NCBI GenBank assembly: GCA_028583405.1
Contig: CM053259.1
Coordinates: 14,312,594 to 14,376,593 of the forward strand
Direction: 5' to 3'
From: Pogonophryne albipinna
Lineage: Eukaryota; Chordata; Actinopteri; Perciformes; Artedidraconidae
DNA length: 64,000 nt
Positions 1-8,645 of the stretch are shown one piece after another. How positions within the stretch are numbered: the stretch's first letter is position 1; every line of letters starts with the position of its first letter. Both the position numbers and the translations under genes were made by a program. The notes under the pieces were generated by a model. It had not been told where the DNA came from. It ran no database searches and was given only the letters and a program-made list of their open reading frames with translations.

Positions 1-540
1 ACAAGCAGGGATGCAAACTTGTCACCTTTCTGCAAAATTCGCCGTTTTGAATCCAAAATAGGTCGTTTGTGTGATTCATGTAGATCTGCAATAAAAAAAT
101 ATTATTGGGGTATGGGGGGTCTGGGAACCGGAGTAATCTGCAGCCGCGAGCTGTTATGTTCCATCATGACACGCACGGTGCTCTTCTTATATATGACAAT
201 GAAGCGCGAGCTGTGTGCTCGAGTCCTCCTGCCTGTCGGCTCTGCTCATGGATGTATAATAAGGCTATGCTTTTATCGCGAAAATGGTCTAGCTTCAGCA
301 GCCACATTACCTACGGGTGCGTTCGTTAATATTAGATGTGTGGTCCGGAGTCACTGTGGCACAGACTGGACCGCTGGTGAACAGCTGTTAGAACGGGCCG
401 TTCAGGTGTTCAGAGCAGAGCTCCCTGTCGGAGCGGCAGAGCGTAATGTGAACTTAAAAGTTTTTCTGTCGCAATATTATTTAAGGAATCGTTGAGCTAG
501 CTAACTAGCATACATTGTCACTATCTGCTAACGTTAGCTT
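1..540. other. Unassigned sequence at left edge
   Basis: A plus-strand frame of 158 codons is open at 19-495, but it shows no domain, signal peptide or biased composition that I recognise, and no promoter or splice context fits it. The opening stretch looks like the end of an interspersed repeat, but I cannot name it. I treat the open frame as chance. Confidence 0.3.
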
Positions 541-1119
541 TAGTACTCAGATCTTGTACTTGAGTAAAAGTAGAAGTACTCAGATCTTGTACTTGAGTAA
601 AAGTAGAAGTACCAGAGCGTAGGAATACTATGTTACAGTAAAAGTACTGCATTCAAAATGTTACTCAAGTAAAAGTATAAAAGTATCCTCATCAAAATAT
701 AGTGGAAATAGCGACAATAAAAGAAATCATTGTGCAGATTGGTTCATTTCAGAATAATATATAAGATACGTTTTATAATGATTGATCATGAAAGTGTTCT
801 CAAAGCTGATAAAGGTGCAGCTAGTCTGAATGACTTTGTATACTGCAGGGTAGCTTGTGGATTTACTCCAGGTGGAACTAAAGTCTGATTTAACACTTGG
901 TTATATTCCACATCATTCATCCACATCTGTGAAGTAACTAAAGGTATTAAATACATGTAGTGGAGTAGAAGTACACCATGTAGGCTACCTCTGAACTGTA
1001 GTGGAGTAGAAGAATACGTAGCAAAACATTTAAATACTTAAATAAAGTACAAGTATCTCAAAATTGTACCCAAGTATAGTACTAGTTGAGTTTATGAACT
1101 TAGTTACTTAACAGCACTG
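541..1119 (+). repeat. Teleost 'AAGTA'-type interspersed repeat, copy 1
   Basis: The stretch is full of the phrases CTTGAGTAAAAGTA, GTAGTGGAGTAGAAGTA and CTCAAAATTGTACC and ends at a CAGCACTG-like terminus. I recognise this as a very common non-autonomous DNA element of teleosts, probably hAT-related. A 33-bp unit is tandemly duplicated exactly at 542-574 and 575-607. Diverged relatives lie at 16318-17340 (reverse orientation, split) and 36783-37305 (same orientation). No coding capacity is seen. Confidence 0.7.
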
Positions 1120-2159
1120 GTTATACAGATAGAAAGAATAAGCCTTGCACAGAGGCATGAAAAGACATTTTTTTTTCTCAAAATGCTCAACAGTGCTGCC
1201 AAAATTAAAAACTGACTGCTACACAATTAAAATGAATGGTTTTATACATTTCTATTAAATGTGACTCTGTAGCGTTTCTGTTATTATTACCACTGCTGCT
1301 TTAGTTGTTTTGACTGCTAAAATCATCTGTTATTCCTCATTTTAAAGCCGTTTTTCCGTGGGGTCGGAGAATGTTAAACTATATTTAAAACTGTAATTGA
1401 ACTTCAACTTATATTAATTATCTGATTCCAGTGGCCAGTTGGAACAGACAATCAACAAAGTTTCCATTTTGCAGCAACAGCGCAAAAAGGTTTCAACCAC
1501 AATTAGTATTATGTCTGAGTCTAGTTCTGTCTTGCTTTGTTTCGGAATGTGTTCAATACATTACATTTTTATTCATTATTACCATACAATACATAGATTA
1601 AGAATAATTGAAACAAATAATACAACATTAACCCAATTGAGCAGACAGATTTTTTTTTTAACCCTGATCTCCTCAGGCCGGTATTTATGACCAGCAGTCA
1701 TGCCTCTGAGGGTCTCATTCTGTGAGACAGATGCAGGACATAAAAACACTCTTTTGCTATTTATTTTCATTTTGCAGCACATTTATACTATAATATATAA
1801 TTTTGCTTTACATCTTCACATTATTTATTTTTCTCAAGTCATTTACTTTTGGTGAGATAACTAAAGTTTAGTTCATTTAACCCTGGCTATGGACTGATTC
1901 ATTATTAGTTGTTACAAAGCATACACAAGACGGCGGGACAAACCAATATAGAAACAATTAGACAAACAAACATGAACTCGCAATAAACACCAGCGTGACA
2001 GCAAAAACTCATCCAGCTTAATTTAATCCGAATTAGGGAGATCTCAGCGGGTAGGGAAATATCTGTTTAATATGAGTGCCTTCTGCCCATATATACTTGT
2101 ACAAGTGCTAAGAACGGAATCTGTTGAAGAGCAATAACTAATTTATTCTCAATCAACAA
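1120..2159. other. AT-rich intergenic stretch, nothing recognised
   Basis: No exon-like frame, TIR or LTR is evident. Short open frames on both strands (for example 1439-1690 plus, 1579-1782 minus) lack codon bias or motifs and are taken as chance. Confidence 0.5.
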
Positions 2160-2999
2160 CCACTATGCGAATTTAGTGGTGCTACGCTCTCTCCGTCCGG
2201 AGAGCGGAGGCTTTTTTATTTTATTTACCCTGTCTTCCAACAACAGCCAAATTCAACAACTCATCTGTTATGAAACACAGTATGTCACACACTCCCGCAT
2301 ACCATTCTTCCCATTTCTCATCGTTTTTGTTTAGTTCCAAAATCGACAAATGGTGTGAGGAAGAGAATATTGTGTCATTCCGTGCTTCACCCTCTCTGTG
2401 CTTTCAGCCCCGCAGGGGGGGTGACATCTCACACACACACTTTAACAGCTGTGCAGATCCGAGGAGATGCCTGCTGTTAAATTAACCAGTTAACCGCTGA
2501 AATCTCCAGAATTTGGCGATCTGTTTCAATACAGATGCATGACATTTTTCTAATGCAGAAGTCCACTTTAGTGATGCTCTCTTTTAAGGTCTCTCCGAAT
2601 ATTTGCTGTGTGTAATTGTCTGGTAATTTAATTCCAAAAAAGCACACACAGAGGAAATCAGTCAAAATCGATATTCCTAGGTTATTTATTACCCCCAAAT
2701 ATCCTTATTGTTTTTACATGAGCTGTGTTTGCTCTGAAGGCACACGCCCCAGCAGCATTCACAGGGTAAATCGGCCAGAACAAAAGTTCCCAGACACCGT
2801 TTTTTTTTCAGGTTATTATTATACCCTGAAATGTAAAATAGTAGAGAAACCAAAAAAAAATTGCAGCCGCTCAGTTTCACAGGTAATTTTATGATACCGT
2901 CAATCACAGATTCTGGTAAGGCAATGTCCAAATATAGATTTGAAATTACACTTACCAGTTCTGAAGATCTTTTTGGTATCCTGTTTCGTGACGCCAATT
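2160..2999 (-). mobile_element. Internal leader/5' region of a minus-strand LTR retroelement
   Basis: This follows the LTR at 3000-3438 when read on the minus strand. Two or three bases after the LTR end comes a primer-binding-site-like sequence starting TGGCGTCACGAAACAGG (2996 downwards). A strong splice donor, CTG|GTAAGTG, lies with its GT at 2955-2954, which is where a retroviral leader donor would be expected. Minus-strand open frames at 2689-3108 and 2477-2698 have no recognisable gag motif. The left border is my estimate. No second LTR is seen, so the element is truncated or was cut by later events. Confidence 0.45.
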
Positions 3000-3438
3000 T
3001 GTTACGGAAACTTCGGAGCAGCAATGCAGAAAAGATGGAAACTGGAATCCTTGTTGTCAAACACTGAGATTTATTGAAAGTTATAAAAACGGCCGGAGAG
3101 CTCCACATAGTCTATCACACTCTACATGTGGGCAAACCACGCGGAACTCTAAAGACAAAGGAGAATCATCATCTGTTATATCTGAGAGGAGGGACTTAGC
3201 AAGCCTGCCTAATGAATGCCAGACACAGGAACAAAGACCCCTCCGTATCTGCAACCTTATCCTGAACCAAACTTTTCCCCACAGGAAGAAAGAGGACCTT
3301 TTGACCTGTGTCCCCGGTCAAGTTGCAGCAAGAGCATAATGCGACTTAACGAGAAGCATATGTTTGTAATTTGACAGGTTCTCAGGAAAGCTGGGAAACT
3401 CAATACACAAAGTGATCAGATTAAAATATTCCCTCACA
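3000..3438 (-). mobile_element. LTR of a minus-strand retroelement
   Basis: Read on the minus strand, the segment begins TGTGAGGG and ends CCGTAACA, so it has TG...CA termini. It contains a polyadenylation signal AATAAA (plus coordinates 3070-3075) about 70 bases before its 3' end, and is followed at the usual 2-3 base spacing by a TGG-starting primer-binding site. These three signals together fit a 439-bp LTR in 5' LTR position. No similarity to the 3' LTR at 8164-8645 was noticed, so it belongs to a different family. Confidence 0.6.
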
Positions 3439-3736
3439 CTAGTTGATAAAAAAAGAACTCTGTACATGCTGACATATTGTGTTTTTCAATACTCATAGAT
3501 ACACACACATAGAGAAACAAACTCTATAATAATAATGACCTATAGCGTAACATAACAATATTTTCATATCAATTGACCATCAACCATCAATAGACTATCA
3601 CGGGATAATAATATGTCTGTTTAATTGTAAGGGCAAAGTTGGCTACAGCAGTGTCTGATACACTATAAGGCGACACGTGTAAGTTTAAACATGAAGTAGT
3701 AAACAATAAGTAAAGTCTGCTGCGTAATGTGCTTAC

Positions 3737-4017
3737 GCTGGCTGGCATTGGCAGTGCACTGCATCCCCATTAAGTAATGGTTGATTAATAAATCCCATTT
3801 TATGTTTCATCATACTCTCAGAGTAGTCGTCCGGAAACTTGAAATGTTCGCTGAATACATGCGCCTGTGGATCTTTCGGTTTGGGCCGAGCACATTTCGC
3901 GAGCCACTGCCTCCGAACGTACTTCCTACGCTTACCCGTTGGCAATAGATGGAACCGAGCATTCCGTGGATTGTTCCTATCCGAATTGTGGCAATGTTTC
4001 GCGATACAATGAGGCAT
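3737..4017 (-). CDS. THAP-type zinc-finger protein, first coding exon (probably decayed)
   Basis: The minus-strand frame starts M-P-H-C-I-A-K-H-C and has the layout of a THAP domain, a C2CH DNA-binding zinc module: C-x4-C near residues 4 and 9, an F-H-L-L-P motif, an invariant-type Trp (R-R-Q-W-L), and the terminal S-E-H-F. THAP proteins act in the nucleus as sequence-specific DNA binders, and many fish copies derive from transposases. The third zinc ligand, normally the Cys in C-S-E-H-F, is Phe here (V-F-S-E-H-F), so zinc binding should fail. The exon ends at a good splice donor, AGC|GTAAGC, with GT at 3736-3735. If it is not spliced, the frame runs only a few codons further. No downstream exon was recognised; the next minus-strand unit is an LTR element that may have broken the gene. 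It could be a pseudogene or an orphan first exon. Confidence 0.6.
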
Positions 4018-4160
4018 ATTTCAATAGAATTGTGAGAGTAACTAGAGTAAACAACATGAACAAAGCACATACGTCAATTTGTCCTCGACACCAAACGCAT
4101 AGTTCACGTCACTTCCGGTAAAATAAGTCATGTGACTCGTCAAAATGGCGCCGCCCACAG
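4018..4160 (-). promoter_or_regulatory. Promoter and 5' leader of the THAP exon
   Basis: Immediately upstream of the THAP start codon (minus strand) lies a cluster typical of TATA-less housekeeping promoters: a YY1-like AAAATGGCGCC on the plus strand near 4142-4152, a CACATGAC E-box-like site near 4128-4136, and an ETS/CRE pair, ACCGGAAGTGACGTG on the minus strand (plus 4105-4119). Roughly 90-140 bases of 5' leader would separate it from the ATG. This is inferred from motifs only. Confidence 0.5.
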
Positions 4161-4239
4161 GGTTGATGTTATTTCGGTAATTAATCAGCTTAAAATTACT
4201 GATAACGTCATCGGATTAAAAAAAAAACATTTTTAATTT

Positions 4240-4860
4240 TTGAATTAAAACGATCTACTAGCTCATTTAGATGTTAGCAGGGGCAAGTGTGGAAGAAAAA
4301 TTCTGAGTAAACATTTCCCTAGTATTTTCAGTCAAATATCGCTTTGTGGTTACCTCTTTCTGAACATTTTTGTGAACAGAAATAGAGCTCTCAAAGAAAA
4401 CACAGGAATGGTCAGAGAGTGCAACATCAGTCACCACAACCTTAGAGATATTCAGACCCTTTGAGATAATTAAGTCCAGAGTGTGCCCCTTATTGTGCGT
4501 GGGCTCCGTCACATGCTGAGTCAGTCCATTGCTATCAAGAACACAAAACAGTTATTTTGCCCTTCTGTCCTGGGGGTTGTTAACATGGATGTTAAAATCA
4601 CCAACAATGACTAGACGATCAAAGTCAATACACACTATAGACAGCAGTTCGGTAAAATCATCAAAAAAGCTTGCACAGTATTTGGGTGGTCTATAGATAT
4701 TTAGGAACAGAGCTCGAGAGGAGCATTTCAGCTGAAGGGCCACATATTCAAAAGAAGCAAAGTTCCCATAAGATGTCTTCCTGCATTGAAGAGCTCCTGT
4801 TTTCTTTTTTATCATACTCCTTCTGTTTCCATCCTCTTCATCTTGTAAAACACTGTCATG
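4240..4860 (-). mobile_element. LINE fragment (L2-like), AP endonuclease domain
   Basis: The minus strand encodes most of the C-terminal half of an APE-type endonuclease. It contains the N-I-Y-R-P-P motif, the catalytic core V-G-D-F-N-I-H-V, then after one stop the phrase T-H-N-K-G-H-T-L-D-L-I-I and the S-D-H catalytic ending (A-L-S-D-H-S). The wording matches the L2/CR1-type LINE ORF2 of fishes. There is a stop codon between the two halves (around 4550) and the reverse transcriptase part is missing, so this is a dead 5'-and-3'-truncated piece. It abuts the endogenous retrovirus on its right side at about 4860. Confidence 0.8.
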
Positions 4861-4912
4861 ACACCAGAGCAGAAGCAGAGGACGAGAAGCAAGACCGTCA
4901 AACGACGAAAGA

Positions 4913-5011
4913 TGTTTCAAGTGTGGCAGTGTTGAACATTGGATCCGGGACTGCCCACAGAACACTGGCAGCGGAGGCAGAGGGGGACAGCGTGGACAGG
5001 GCCATTCATAA
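4913..5011 (+). pseudogene. ERV gag C-terminus: nucleocapsid zinc knuckle
   Basis: The frame encodes a perfect CCHC knuckle (C-F-K-C-G-S-V-E-H-W-I-R-D-C; C-x2-C-x4-H-x4-C) followed by a Gly/Arg/Gln-rich basic tail and a stop at 5009-5011. In a working virus this module would bind genomic RNA during packaging. The stretch just before the knuckle is basic (R-S-R-G-R) and carries an in-frame stop a few codons upstream. The protease follows in the -1 frame, which is compatible with a frameshift-type gag-pol junction, although decay could equally explain the frame change. Confidence 0.8.
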
Positions 5012-5601
5012 TCAGACTGACCTACACCAGAAAAGGGAGGAAGGGGCCCAATCGAGCGCGACGGAAATTCAGCCTGCAGCTTCAAAAAAGGGAAGTGATA
5101 CACACACACATTATGCAAGCCATTGATAGAATAGAGTGTGCACCTACACCCACTGTAAGCACATATGTAAATTATGACGAAGCCTCATTTAAGAAATGTC
5201 CTACACTCACACTGACAATTATGGGCACTGATTTAACTTTTCTGGTTGACTCAGGGGCCACACACTCCGTGGTAAAAATGGCAGATTTGCCAAATTGTAA
5301 ATGTAGTAGTATTTATCCACTCAATAGGAGCAAGGTGTAAGCGGCAGGTGTAACTATAAAGGAGACATTTTCAGTACCAGTCCAGTGTAGAGATAACGGT
5401 GATGACAGCCACCCATTTCCCACATCAGTCAAACACAGTTTCCTTCTGTCATCTGTCTGCCCTATACATTTACTGGGCAGAGATCTGATCCTCCGGTTTG
5501 GCCTTGACCTCATTTCTACAAATGAGGGTCTAAAAGTCAGACGACCATCTCCCACGATGGTCCAAAAGCTCTCATTTGACGAAGAATTGTTGTATGTGTA
5601 A
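5012..5601 (+). pseudogene. ERV protease (retropepsin) remnant
   Basis: The frame contains the aspartic protease active-site motif F-L-V-D-S-G-A-T-H-S (Asp codon at 5248-5250) and, about 75 codons later, the second hallmark L-L-G-R-D-L (near 5470), both in one frame. A stop codon at 5338-5340 separates the two halves, so no full protease can be made. The frame closes at 5599-5601. In an intact virus the product would dimerise and cut the Gag-Pol precursor. Confidence 0.8.
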
Positions 5602-6335
5602 TGTGTATCAATGGCTTGCAACATTTCTTGATTCTCAGAAACTGTTGCGTTTGGCCCGTCAGCGTGTCTCCTCACTGGCTGTATTCATGGAGGCTTCTCA
5701 TTTACATTGCACTGCTAGTGTTTCTGATGATACATGCAAATACTATGATGAACAGTTTCTGTTGGAATGTGTGAATGATGAAATCATGCTTAAAACAATG
5801 TATTGGAGCTCGCTGCACAGCGCTATTTCTGTCACACTCACACCAACACAACACAAACTTTATCAAATCCCAGGGGCGGTCCCACACATTTCACTAGCAA
5901 GGGGCCCCACTGATAGATGGAGGGATTTGGGTCCACTCGTTAAAGATTGGGAGTCAGTCACTGATTGGGCACCTACACACACAGAATATTTTTCAATTTT
6001 TCATTTTATACACGTCACGTGACATAGAGTATATAACATATTATGTTATATACTCTATGTCACGTGACGTGTATAAAATGAAAATTTGCACAAACGTAGC
6101 CGTTCTGCGCACATTGCTGTTGGTTGAGGATGATGACGTTGGTGATGCCACTTTTCCCGCCTTTACGGGTACTTCTCATATTTCTGAGCTTCCTGCCGCG
6201 CTTTCAGATGTGCCACACTCACTCTGGGCAGCTCACAAATATGAAGTAGGTTTAATCCGCTCTGCCGAACCTGTTGTATTCACTCCAAAGTCTACGTACC
6301 GTCCCAAACAACCCCAGTACCCATTAAAAATGTGA
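5576..6335 (+). pseudogene. ERV pol, region between protease and reverse transcriptase
   Basis: Two open frames (5576-6022 and 6057-6335) carry the linker and the start of the reverse transcriptase region. The second ends in phrases typical of the RT entry region: L-W-A-A-H-K-Y-E-V-G-L and P-K-Q-P-Q-Y-P-L-K. They are interrupted by the 87-bp palindrome at 5998-6084 and by a frame change near 6335. The 5576-6022 part includes P-H-I-S-L-A-R-G and W-R-D-L-G-P motifs that I take as ERV-specific linker. Function of that linker is not known to me. Confidence 0.65.
5998..6084. repeat. Perfect 43-bp inverted repeat with 1-base loop
   Basis: Bases 5998-6040 are the exact reverse complement of 6042-6084, with a single T (6041) at the centre. 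I checked every position. The match continues to 5994/6088 after one mismatch. Each arm contains CACGTCACGTGAC, with an overlapping E-box, and AGTATATAAC. It lies inside the retroviral pol region, where such a hairpin has no known role. It could be a fold-back insertion, a template-switch product, or a tiny palindromic transposon. Confidence 0.95.
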
Positions 6336-6384
6336 AGCCATTGATGACATTTGTCAAGTTTTTACCTCCCTGCTTAAACAAGGG

Positions 6385-7137
6385 GTGATTATTGCATGTA
6401 ATAATTCTCCAGTCCGCACTCCTGTTTTTCCGGTTAAAAAGATCCGTGACAAACCCCCTGACGAATGGAGATTTGTGCAGGATTTACGAGCTGTAAATGA
6501 AGCCGTACATGCACGCGCGCCGCTCGTTCCAAATCCTTATCTCATTCTCTCTCAGGTTTCAGCCTCTGCAGCATTTTTCACTGTTCTTGACCTCTCAAAT
6601 GCATTTGTCAGTGTCCCTGTACACAAAGACAGTCAATTTTGGTTCGCATTTGAATATAATGGTAAGCCATACACATTCACACGTTTGTGTCAAGGCTACT
6701 GCGAATCTCCCACTGTGTACAACCAAGCATTGTGTACAAGTTTGGCCTCTCTACAAGTTTCCAAAGGCACCGCTCTCATACAATATGTTGATGACCTCAT
6801 GATTTGCGTACCCACAGCAGAACAGTGTGAAGCTGATACCATTTCCTTGTTAAAACACCTCGCAGCCGACGGCCACAAGGCCAGTTTGTCTAAACTTCAA
6901 TATGTGCAAAAGACAGTTACATTTCTGGGTCACATCATTTCAGGAGAGGGGAAAACGCTTTCAGATAAGCGTATTGCATCATTGGCTGCTCTGCCAAAAC
7001 CTGTCACTAAGCGACAGATTATGTCATTTTTGGGTATGTGTTCATACTGCAGGCCATTCATTCCTAACTATTCTCCGCTCGAACAACCACTCATGGGGGA
7101 AAACAGAGGCCTGTTGCCTATTTGTCCTCCAAGCTAG
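6385..7137 (+). pseudogene. ERV reverse transcriptase domain
   Basis: The 250-codon open frame holds the fingers and palm of a retroviral reverse transcriptase. W-R-F-V-Q-D-L-R is near residues 28-35, the first catalytic Asp is in T-V-L-D-L-S at about residue 69, and the Y-V-D-D catalytic pair is at residues 134-137. F-L-G-H-I-I-S, in the thumb, is near residue 180. The usual L-P-Q-G-F box reads L-C-Q-G-Y, an unusual change at the dNTP-binding region. The homology begins upstream, before the annotated Met, in another frame. The frame breaks off after P-L-M-G into unrelated codons, where RNase H and most of integrase have been deleted. Confidence 0.88.
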
Positions 7138-7159
7138 ACCCTGTAGCTGCTGGCCTGCC

Positions 7160-7508
7160 AAAATCTCCTCCACAGATTGGGATCAAGGCGCCAGGATGTC
7201 CTCTCCCCTCCACAACTTTGTGTGAGGATGCTATGTTGTCATATTGTGTTAACCTGTCATCCAATTTAGCAGATATCAGACGCCAGGTAGCGGCAGCTCT
7301 ACCTACCCCTGCTACTGGTCCACTCCACCGTATCCAACCAGGCGACTTCGTGCTGGTCAAGGACTTCCGCAGAAAGAGCTGGAAATCCAACCGTTGGCAA
7401 GGTCCCTACCAGGTGCTTCTCATCACCCAGACAGCGGTCAAGGTCGCCGAGAGAGCCACGTGGGTCCACGCCAGCCACTGCAAAGTTGTCATCTCCGTCC
7501 CAGTCTAG
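7160..7508 (+). pseudogene. ERV integrase C-terminal domain
   Basis: The frame open from 7122 contains the SH3-like C-terminal DNA-binding part of an MLV-like integrase: P-G-D-F-V-L-V-K-D, then W-Q-G-P-Y-Q-V-L-L, then V-H-A-S-H-C-K near the stop at 7506-7508. The HHCC zinc region and DDE catalytic core are absent. It directly follows the reverse transcriptase fragment, so an internal deletion of roughly 1.5-2 kb, judged from the family's usual length, joined them. Confidence 0.8.
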
Positions 7509-7604
7509 CCGGTCCAGCAGAAACAGACGACGACAAGTGACGTGCCAAGTCACCACCAACACCACACACGCAGTACATACACCCTAGTACCACACACAAG
7601 AATC

Positions 7605-7715
7605 ATGGGCAACGGCCAGCTGTGCTTTTTCATATGCCTCTGGTTCCTTGCCTGTGCCGTCATGGTGTGGGGTTTAATTGATATGGTCATGAAGGCACGG
7701 GCTCAGTCAGACTAG
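7605..7715 (+). CDS. Small membrane-segment ORF in ERV env position
   Basis: A 36-codon ORF with a clear ATG (context AATCATGG). It encodes one hydrophobic stretch of about 22 residues (L-C-F-F-I-C-L-W through V-M-V-W-G-L-I) followed by a short basic and acidic tail. It sits just after the integrase remnant, where env begins. It could be the signal peptide region of Env cut short by deletion, or a small viral membrane protein. I do not recognise it. Confidence 0.4.
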   Translation: MGNGQLCFFICLWFLACAVMVWGLIDMVMKARAQSD

Positions 7716-7783
7716 ACACATCCACGAAGCAGAAGACGACACCAACACAAACTTTGTGCCTGATCGCTGGCGAGTGATTGAAG

Positions 7784-7948
7784 ATGGAGCCCCTCGGACA
7801 AGAATTAGCTAACGCCCACCTGGAAAGTATGATCTCCTCTGCATTCGTACAATACACCGCTCTCCCTCAAACCACTGACAATGTTACGGCCAACCCAGAT
7901 TCAGCCCCCACTGATTCCGACACTGAAGAGTCGGACACCGAACTGTAA
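7784..7948 (+). CDS. Small acidic ORF, possible Env cytoplasmic tail remnant
   Basis: This 54-codon ORF ends with an acidic Ser/Thr/Asp/Glu-rich tail (D-S-D-T-E-E-S-D-T-E-L) and has a Y-T-A-L sequence around residue 24 that fits the YxxL sorting motif found in retroviral Env tails. It lies about 200 bases before the 3' LTR, which matches an Env C-terminus after loss of the rest of env. The start codon need not be the natural one. No transmembrane segment is included. Confidence 0.4.
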   Translation: MEPLGQELANAHLESMISSAFVQYTALPQTTDNVTANPDSAPTDSDTEESDTEL

Positions 7949-8150
7949 AATTGTGTGTAATGACTGCCATTCCCTCGTTTCAGTATTCTTTTGCTTTCCA
8001 CATACGGAGTCTGTCCTCCACAAAAACAGCCACTTTCCATGATATGTTTATGATGTGTTTACTTAAACCAGCGATGGAGTGTATTCATTGATGTGTTATA
8101 TCAGTCTATCCTGTCATTTGTTTTATTTTCTTGATTGATCAAATATGATC

Positions 8151-8163
8151 AAAAGGGGGGGAA
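8151..8163 (+). other. Polypurine tract of the ERV
   Basis: AAAAGGGGGGGAA lies immediately before the LTR start TGTAGTGG. This is the usual position and composition of a retroviral plus-strand primer. Confidence 0.75.
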
Positions 8164-8645
8164 TGTAGTGGCAATTTCTTATGTTACCTTATATGCTAAA
8201 ACCAAATGCTTCTAAAAGCATTGTCCAACACTACTGTACCATTTCTTGATATGTGCTGTTTTCTGTGCATACTCTAATGAGGGTTATTATTCTTAAGCGC
8301 TTCAAGGCCACAGAGCTGATTTGAAACTACTCCTCTTCACACAAAGTTTGAACTTCCATATTCTGATAACCGTTATACTTTCTACAGCTCAAGGACACAG
8401 GTGTCTAATAACAATATGAGACATCCGTGTGAAAGCAGATTTCTGAGGCGTTCTGCTTAGCTACACAAAACTCTGTCTGCCCGCCCTATCTTGTATATAA
8501 GCTTTGCTATTCTGTGACTATTGCGCACACTCCTGCAGACTATCCTATACTCTGTGAGACCTGTGCCTTTGAAGCTTCAAATAAATAACCAACAAGACAA
8601 CGCTGTTTGCTTTCACCAGTTTATTATTGATTACTCTCATTGTAC
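8164..8645 (+). mobile_element. 3' LTR of the ERV
   Basis: It begins TGTAGTGG right after the polypurine tract and ends ATTGTACA, giving matching TGTA/TACA tips. It contains a TATA-like TGTATATAAGC near 8490 and a polyadenylation signal AATAAA at about 8580-8585, in the right order for U3-R-U5. No 5' partner LTR is present in the window. The exact 3' border is inferred from the tips. Confidence 0.75.

Larger units (their letters stand above)
4870..8645 (+). mobile_element. Degenerate endogenous retrovirus with 3' LTR
   Basis: In order on the plus strand are a gag nucleocapsid zinc knuckle, a retropepsin, a reverse transcriptase with a Y-V-D-D core, the C-terminal end of integrase, two small ORFs in the env position, a polypurine tract and a 3' LTR. 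Domain order and wording are those of an MLV-like (gamma/epsilon-type) retrovirus. Missing are the 5' LTR, nearly all of gag, RNase H, most of integrase and most of env. Several stops and frame changes interrupt pol. The element cannot make any complete protein. The left border at the LINE fragment is approximate. Confidence 0.85.

Noticed and set aside
19..495. 158-codon plus-strand frame at the left edge
   Set aside because: No domain, no signal peptide and composition not distinct from flanks. Several frames are open here by chance.
2689..3108. 139-codon minus-strand frame as a possible gene
   Set aside because: It begins inside the LTR and passes through the PBS and the splice donor, so it is not a natural protein. 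No gag motif was found.
7118..7390. Minus-strand open frames opposite the integrase remnant
   Set aside because: Shadows of the plus-strand integrase reading frame.
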